From IMG/VR virus record IMGVR_UViG_3300031974_001918, positions 1 to 27,790 of that record: DNA of 27,790 bases. One strand, given 5' to 3'. The notes below the pieces were generated by a model. It was not told where the DNA came from, ran no database searches, and saw only the letters and a program-made list of their open reading frames with translations. Below are positions 23,242 to 27,790 of this stretch, in pieces. This DNA comes from a virus. Positions within the stretch are counted from its first letter, which is position 1; every line of letters begins with the position of its first letter. The position numbers and the translations under genes are program-made.

Positions 23242-24063
23242 ATGGCAATCAATCACTACTTTCAAGGTGGACGAGGCATTGGTAATAACGCCGAACAGAG
23301 ATTGCACGAAGACCTAATCATTGAAGGATTAAAAATCTACGGACAAGACGTTTATTACCTACCACGAACATTAGTTAACAGAGATTTAGTATTAGGCGAA
23401 GATACTACAAGTCGTTTTGACGACTCGTATATGATTGAAATGTATTTTGAAACGCAAGAAGGCTTTGCTGGCGAACAAGAATTAATTAACAAATTTGGTT
23501 TAGAGATTAGAGAAGATACAACACTTGTTGTTTCTAAACGTAGGTTTGAGGAACACGTAGCAAGTAAAGCTAATTTAATTGCAGTAGGCAGACCAAACGA
23601 GGGAGATATAATTTATCTACCTTTAATGAATTCATTTTTTGAAATTCAGTTTGTTGAAGACCAAGAGCCATTCTTTCAATTAGGAAATTTACCTGTTTAT
23701 AAATTAAGAGTGACTAGATTTGAATATGCAAATGAAGAGATTAATACAGGTCAAGAAATACTTGACCAAGCTGAAGATAAGTATTCATTAAATACATTAA
23801 ATCATAAAGTTGGTTTAGAATCTGGTCAAGTTGCATTGACAGGTGATGGTTCAATTGAATTAGAAGATTACTTTGATTATTCAACAGGTCAAAAAGCATT
23901 ATTAATGTTAGAAACTTTTGACGGTACAGATACAATAGCCGTACAATCTAATTATGCAAGTAATTTAGATATGAACGCCTCTGCTGGTTATGATACGGTA
24001 TCAACAGCAGATGATATATTAGATTTTACAGAAAGAAATCCTTTCGGAGAGGTTGACGAATAA
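23242..24063 (+). CDS. 14: Neck protein gp14
   Basis: 273 residues. Typical gp14 features are NHYFQGGRGIGNNAEQRLHE near the start, then LIIEGLKIYGQDVYYLPRT, DTTSRFDDSYMIEMYFE, and a middle section with FFEIQFVEDQEPFFQLG and YKLRVTRFEYANEEINTG. It partners gp13 in the head completion and neck complex. The stop overlaps the gp15 start by one base (TAATG), which suggests coupled translation. The ribosome site is weak (GGGTAAAATGT), so expression may depend on gp13 translation. C-terminal residues are acidic. Confidence 0.9.
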   Translation: MAINHYFQGGRGIGNNAEQRLHEDLIIEGLKIYGQDVYYLPRTLVNRDLVLGEDTTSRFDDSYMIEMYFETQEGFAGEQELINKFGLEIREDTTLVVSKRRFEEHVASKANLIAVGRPNEGDIIYLPLMNSFFEIQFVEDQEPFFQLGNLPVYKLRVTRFEYANEEINTGQEILDQAEDKYSLNTLNHKVGLESGQVALTGDGSIELEDYFDYSTGQKALLMLETFDGTDTIAVQSNYASNLDMNASAGYDTVSTADDILDFTERNPFGEVDE

Positions 24064-24869
24064 TGTTTGGACAACACTTTTACAATGAGGGTATTAGAAG
24101 ATTAACAATTGGTTTTGGTCAATTGTTTAACAATGTTATTGTTCAAAATAAATCTTCTACTGGCGCAGTAACCAAAAGATATAGAGTGCCTTTAGCATAT
24201 GCACCTAAAGAAAAATTTTTAGTTAGATTAGATGAACAAGCTAATTTAGATAATAGAGAGTTTGCAATAACTTTACCTAGAATGGGTTTTGAAATGACAG
24301 GTCTATCATATGACTCTACTAGAAAGTTAAACAAAATGCAAAAATTCAAACAAGTTAAGACCGGTGAAGATGGTAAAGTTATGGATTATAATTATACTCC
24401 TGTTCCGTACAATGTCAATTATACCCTTAATATATTTACGGCAACTGCTGAAAACGGACTAATAATTGTAGAACAGATTTTACCATTCTTCCAACCTGAT
24501 TACACGGTAACCGTTAATATGGTTCCTGATTTAAATATAAAAAGAGACGTACCAATTGTATTGAATAGTGTAAATTATGAAGATAGTTATGACGGTACTT
24601 TTACTAATAGAAGAGCTGTAATTTATACTTTACAATTTACGGCAAAGACATATCTATTTGGACCTATGGCAAATGCTAAAGTTATCAAAGAAGTACAAGA
24701 CGATTTATATACTAATACGAATAAACCACCAGCAACAAGAGAGGAGAGGATTATTATAACTCCGAATCCAGCAAATGCTAATGCAGATGATGACTTTGGA
24801 TTTACTACACAAATTTTAAATTTTAGTGATGGTAAAAATTATAATCCTTCTAATGATACAGATGAGTAA
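24063..24869 (+). CDS. 15: Tail sheath stabiliser/tail completion protein gp15
   Basis: 268 residues. MFGQHFYNEGIRRLTIGFGQ followed by LFNNVIVQN, YRVPLAYAPKEKFLVRLDEQ and LPRMGFEMTGLSYD match the conserved N-terminal half of T4 gp15. The middle reads VPYNVNYTLNIFTATAENGL and ILPFFQPDYTVTVNM, also typical. Gp15 caps the tail tube and sheath and is the joint to the neck. The C-terminus is longer and more disordered (Asn/Asp-rich) than the core. It starts within the gp14 stop and its last bases overlap the gp16 start. Confidence 0.9.
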   Translation: MFGQHFYNEGIRRLTIGFGQLFNNVIVQNKSSTGAVTKRYRVPLAYAPKEKFLVRLDEQANLDNREFAITLPRMGFEMTGLSYDSTRKLNKMQKFKQVKTGEDGKVMDYNYTPVPYNVNYTLNIFTATAENGLIIVEQILPFFQPDYTVTVNMVPDLNIKRDVPIVLNSVNYEDSYDGTFTNRRAVIYTLQFTAKTYLFGPMANAKVIKEVQDDLYTNTNKPPATREERIIITPNPANANADDDFGFTTQILNFSDGKNYNPSNDTDE

Positions 24870-25329
24870 ACTTGAAGATAGTGTAAATGAAATTTTAGGT
24901 ATAGAAAAGAAAAGTGAGGTTGTAGTAAAAGACTTTGAACAACCAGCTCCTGTTCCTAGAAAAATTGATGAAACAAAAGATGATGTTGATAATGATTATG
25001 CTCATAGTAGAGATAATTATTATAATCTTATTGACAAAGGTAATGAGGCAATTGAAGGTATATTAGATATTGCAAAAGAAGGCCAACACCCTAGAGCATA
25101 TGAAGTTGCAGGTCAATTAATAGGTCAAGTAGCTCAGACGGTAGATAAATTACAAGACTTACAAAAGAAACTAAAAGATTTAAAAGAAGTACCTAATAAA
25201 ACAAGTGCTAATATTAAAAATGCATTGTTCGTAGGTTCTACAAAAGAATTACAACAAATGCTAAATCGGAAAAAAGAAGATGAAATTATTGAAGGCAAAA
25301 TTGACAAACCCGAAAAAGATAATACTTGA
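24862..25329 (+). CDS. 16: Small terminase subunit gp16
   Basis: 155 residues from ATG 24862, which overlaps the gp15 stop (ATGAGTAA). An in-frame ATG at 24826 would add 12 unconserved residues inside gp15 and is not preferred. The protein starts MSKLEDSVNEILGIEKK, has an acidic linker, then a helical core (NYYNLIDKGNEAIEGILDIA, YEVAGQLIGQVAQTVDKLQD, LQKKLKDLKEV) expected to form the coiled-coil ring that recognises phage DNA and regulates the gp17 motor. NIKNALFVGSTKELQQML before a charged tail is typical of T4-like gp16. Its last 50 bases overlap the next gene. No strong ribosome site is visible, consistent with coupling. Confidence 0.85.
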   Translation: MSKLEDSVNEILGIEKKSEVVVKDFEQPAPVPRKIDETKDDVDNDYAHSRDNYYNLIDKGNEAIEGILDIAKEGQHPRAYEVAGQLIGQVAQTVDKLQDLQKKLKDLKEVPNKTSANIKNALFVGSTKELQQMLNRKKEDEIIEGKIDKPEKDNT

Positions 25330-25567
25330 TTTAAGTAAGTTGCAATTTATCAAGTCTATGACACCACTAAAACAATTGTTAGATGGTGAAGAATTAATAA
25401 ATCCAATAGAAGTATTAAAACACGAAGTTAGTTTGACACCAAGAAAAGGTGTTAACGGTGTAGAATATACCGAAAAAGAATATTCTGTGTGGCGTGGCTC
25501 GCAAAGGGTACAGGCTGCCAGACAATTGGGTTATACACATATAGAGGGAATAGTTATAAATGTCTGA
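25280..25567 (+). CDS. Small ParB-like domain protein between terminase genes
   Basis: 95 residues from ATG 25280; a later ATG at 25358 is also possible, since the first start overlaps gp16 by 50 bases. The central and C-terminal part, LLDGEELINPIEVLKHEVS, then EYSVWRGSQRVQAARQLGYT and HIEGIVI, has the ParB/sulfiredoxin-like pattern (a strand ending in a G-x-x-R-x-x-A-A-x-x-L-G motif followed by a strand). In phages this fold serves as nuclease, CTP-binding or adaptor domains. A role in packaging or genome handling is guessed from its position. It overlaps the terL start by 8 bases, so all three packaging genes are translationally linked. Confidence 0.7.
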   Translation: MKLLKAKLTNPKKIILDLSKLQFIKSMTPLKQLLDGEELINPIEVLKHEVSLTPRKGVNGVEYTEKEYSVWRGSQRVQAARQLGYTHIEGIVINV

Positions 25568-27188
25568 CGCATATCTAGGTAATCCGAATCTAAAGAAAGT
25601 AAATACACCTGTTGAATTTACAAAAGAACAAATTGTAGAATATCAAAAGTGTGCTAATGACCCTATTTACTTTATGCAAAATTATATTCAAATTGTATCT
25701 CTTGATGATGGTCTAGTGCCTTTTAAAATGTATGGTTTTCAAGAAAAAATTGTTAACACTATGCATAACAATAGATTTACAATTTGTAAATTACCAAGAC
25801 AATCAGGTAAATCAACAACCGTTATTTCTTATTTACTTCATTATGCATTGTTTAATCCTAATTCAAACATTGCTTTACTTGCCAATAAATCTTCAACTGC
25901 TAGAGATATTTTAAGTAGATTACAACTTGCATATGAAAACTTACCAAAGTGGATGCAACAAGGAGTTATAAACTGGAACAAAGGTAATATTGAATTAGAA
26001 AATAAATCAACTATTGTAGCGGCTGCAACTTCTTCAAGTGCAATCCGAGGTGGTTCTTATAATATTATTTTCCTAGATGAGTACGCTTTCGTACCTGCTA
26101 ATATTGCCGAAATGTTTTTTAGCTCTGTTTATCCTACAATCTCCTCTGGTCAAAAAACAAAAATGATTATTGTATCAACACCTTACGGTATGAATCAGTT
26201 TTACAAATTATGGACAGACGCAGAGAATGGTAGAAATGATTATGTGCCTATTGAAGTACATTGGTCGGAAGTGCCTGGTCGTGACGAAGACTGGAAAGAA
26301 AGAACAATTAGAAACACCTCACCTGAGCAGTTTCAACAAGAGTTTGAGTGTGAGTTTTTAGGTTCTGTAAATACACTAATTAGTCCAGCAAAAATTAAAC
26401 AAATGGCCTTTCAAACTCCTCTTCAATCAAGTGGTGGTTTAGATGTATATGAACAACCTATAAAAGGTAATACATATGTTTGTACCGTTGACGTAGCAAG
26501 AGGTGTACAAAAAGATTACTCGGCTTTTGTGATGTTAGACGTTAGTAAAATGCCATATAAAATTGTGGCCAAATATAGAAACAATGATATTAAACCTTTA
26601 CTATTTCCCCATACAATTGATAAAGTTGCAAAGGCTTATAATCACGCACACATAATGGTAGAGACAAATGATTTAGGTCAACAAATTGCAGAGGCATTAC
26701 AATTTGAATTAGAGTATGATAATCTATTGATGACGACACAAAGAGGCCGTGCTGGCCAAATACTAGGTGCCGGATTTAGTGGTAGAGGTTCTGGTTTTGG
26801 TGTTAAAATGACTAAACAAATTAAAAAGATTGGTTGTTCTAATATTAAGACGTTAGTTGAGAGTGATAAAATACTAATTAATGATTTTAACATCATTGAA
26901 GAAATGTCAACCTTTATCAGAAAAGGTCAATCTTGGCAGGCTGAAGAGGGTAATACAGACGATTTAATGATGTGTCTAGTCATCTTTGGTTGGTTGTCTA
27001 ATCAACCATTTTTCAAAGAAATGACTGATACTAACGCAAGGCAAATGCTATATGAAGAACAACAAAACCTAATTGAGCAAGATATGTCGCCTTTTGGCTT
27101 CGTAGATGATGGTACTCCAGAGAACGAAAAGGTAGAAGTTGATGAATATGGTACGGTATGGCATCCAGTTGTACGTAAGGGTCTCTAG
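25560..27188 (+). CDS. 17: Large terminase subunit gp17 (TerL)
   Basis: 542 residues. The ATPase domain shows the Walker A-like LPRQSGKST (Lys84), Walker B IIFLDEYAF (Asp173, Glu174) and the coupling motif IIVSTPYGMN at about 204-212. The RNase H-like nuclease domain follows, with Asp311 in CTVDVARGVQKDYSAF, Glu368 in IMVETNDLG, and a late acidic pair in NTDDLMMCLVIFGW; these fit the T4 gp17 acidic triad. It packages DNA into the prohead and cuts concatemers at headful. Length is slightly below T4 gp17 (610). It lies directly after gp16 and the small ParB-like gene, in the T4 order apart from that insertion. Intact. Confidence 0.96.
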   Translation: MSDAYLGNPNLKKVNTPVEFTKEQIVEYQKCANDPIYFMQNYIQIVSLDDGLVPFKMYGFQEKIVNTMHNNRFTICKLPRQSGKSTTVISYLLHYALFNPNSNIALLANKSSTARDILSRLQLAYENLPKWMQQGVINWNKGNIELENKSTIVAAATSSSAIRGGSYNIIFLDEYAFVPANIAEMFFSSVYPTISSGQKTKMIIVSTPYGMNQFYKLWTDAENGRNDYVPIEVHWSEVPGRDEDWKERTIRNTSPEQFQQEFECEFLGSVNTLISPAKIKQMAFQTPLQSSGGLDVYEQPIKGNTYVCTVDVARGVQKDYSAFVMLDVSKMPYKIVAKYRNNDIKPLLFPHTIDKVAKAYNHAHIMVETNDLGQQIAEALQFELEYDNLLMTTQRGRAGQILGAGFSGRGSGFGVKMTKQIKKIGCSNIKTLVESDKILINDFNIIEEMSTFIRKGQSWQAEEGNTDDLMMCLVIFGWLSNQPFFKEMTDTNARQMLYEEQQNLIEQDMSPFGFVDDGTPENEKVEVDEYGTVWHPVVRKGL

Positions 27189-27199
27189 TTGCTGGGTAT

Positions 27200-27207
27200 T
27201 ATAAATA
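27200..27207 (+). promoter_or_regulatory. T4-type late promoter before the tail sheath gene
   Basis: An exact TATAAATA (then TC) lies just after the terL stop. Transcription would leave a leader of about 90 bases before the gp18 ATG at 27305, longer than at the other late promoters here (about 10-20 bases). A strong AAGGAG (27291-27296) precedes the ATG. Confidence 0.82.
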
Positions 27208-27235
27208 TCAGTAGAGTATGACTTTTGACTATGGG

Positions 27236-27250
27236 CGTATGAATAATACG
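27236..27250 (+). other. Possible small hairpin in the tail sheath leader
   Basis: CGTAT and ATACG can pair around a five-base loop (GAATA). It lies within the predicted 5' leader of the tail sheath transcript. The stem is only five pairs long and may be chance. Confidence 0.25.
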
Positions 27251-27304
27251 AGTGTTGAAGTAAATGAATAAAAATAATTTGCAAATTAAGAAGGAGAAAC
27301 CCTA

Positions 27305-27790
27305 ATGGCATTTCAAGTATCACCAGGTGTTCTCGTACAGGAAAAAGACTTAACAAGAATTATACCTGCTGTATCTACATCAATAGGAGCCTTTGCTGGA
27401 ACTTTCACGCAAGGTCCTTTAGATGAAGTGGTAAGTATTTCTAGTGAGCAAGAACTTGTATCTACGTTCGGTAAGCCTAATAATTCTAACTTTGAAGACT
27501 TTTTTAGCGCTGCCAACTTTTTACAATATTCTAATGCTTTGAGAGTAGTCCGTGTACAGAATTCATCTGTATCAAACGCAACCGAAAGTGGTTCAGCGTT
27601 TATAATAAAGAATACTACTGACTATACAAATAACTATGCTGACGGTTCTGCTTCTGTTGGAATGTGGGCTGCTAGAACACCAGGCGCTTTCGGAAACTCT
27701 TTACAGATTTCTCAATGTGCCTCTGCTACAGCTTATGAAGAAGTAAACAAAACTACCGTTGCTGACGCCGCTATGGCTGTCGGTGATACG
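27305..27790 (+). CDS. 18: Tail sheath protein gp18, 3' end outside window
   Basis: 162 residues are visible and the frame stays open to the window edge. The start MAFQVSPGVLVQEKDLTRII followed by STSIGAFAGTFTQGPLDE is the classic N-terminus of T4-like contractile tail sheath proteins. The segments VSISSEQELVSTFGKPN, FFSAANFLQYSNALRVVRV and SVGMWAARTPGAFGNSLQIS also fit the conserved sheath fold. Gp18 polymerises around the tail tube and contracts to drive DNA injection. It is transcribed from a late promoter about 100 bases upstream, with AAGGAG as ribosome site. Position after gp17 is as in T4. Confidence 0.93.
   Translation, partial: MAFQVSPGVLVQEKDLTRIIPAVSTSIGAFAGTFTQGPLDEVVSISSEQELVSTFGKPNNSNFEDFFSAANFLQYSNALRVVRVQNSSVSNATESGSAFIIKNTTDYTNNYADGSASVGMWAARTPGAFGNSLQISQCASATAYEEVNKTTVADAAMAVGDT

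Noticed and set aside
24826-24861. Upstream extension of the small terminase gene from ATG 24826
   Set aside because: It would lie wholly within gp15 and add residues unlike gp16. The ATG at 24862 overlapping the gp15 stop is the more natural start.
27218-27271. A 17-codon frame (MTFDYGRMNNTSVEVNE) in the tail sheath leader
   Set aside because: No ribosome site, and the ATG would lie only a few bases after the predicted transcription start. Too short to support without comparison.

Overview
The window is a piece of an AT-rich (roughly one third G+C by eye) T4-like myovirus genome, most likely from an uncultured marine phage. The evidence is the conserved order of T4-type morphogenesis genes at the right end (neck gp13, neck gp14, sheath terminator gp15, small terminase gp16, large terminase gp17, tail sheath gp18). 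T4-type late promoters (TATAAATA) also lie in front of most transcription units, and there is a long block of fiber and virion genes of the kind seen in marine cyanophages and pelagiphages. Genes are tightly packed and mostly overlapping, with no gene-free stretch longer than about 120 bases. No tRNA, CRISPR array, integrase or insertion sequence was seen.

Layout. Bases 1-2630 (+) hold a metabolic cassette: a TauD-like 2-oxoglutarate/Fe(II) oxygenase cut by the window edge, a membrane fatty acid desaturase with all three histidine boxes, an unrecognised protein, and a second 2OG/Fe(II) oxygenase. A lone minus-strand gene (2623-2958) follows, fired from one half of a divergent pair of late promoters. 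Bases 3020-20336 (+) are a virion/adhesin block. It has small structural proteins, two proteins with Mtd-like fiber N-termini, a 1238-residue fiber with six carbohydrate-binding-like repeats plus a probable beta-helix, and three related large proteins (1051, 1209 and 746 residues) that each end in an RCC1-like beta-propeller. One of these also carries a cupredoxin-like domain with a Cys-x2-His-x2-Met motif.

Bases 20379-22393 (+) hold an unrecognised gene, a heme oxygenase and a ferredoxin-dependent bilin reductase. The reductase keeps the His-Asp pair of PcyA but has Asp where PcyA has its catalytic Glu, which is the published signature of PcyX. Together the two enzymes should turn heme into biliverdin IX-alpha and then phycoerythrobilin. 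Bases 22430-27790 (+) are the neck, DNA-packaging and tail-sheath genes, with a small ParB-like gene overlapping both terminase subunit genes.

Host. PcyX was described from oceanic phage metagenomes, whereas cyanophages of this group usually carry PebS. That and the low G+C lean toward a non-cyanobacterial (perhaps alphaproteobacterial, pelagimyophage-like) host, but nothing in the window proves it.

A second theme is compositional. By eye the window contains no ACWGT, no CATG and no TCGA, and only five GATC, all inside GGATCC. Synonymous codon choices follow these rules (for example Thr before Val is always ACG or ACC in the passages checked), which looks like strong selection against particular short palindromes.
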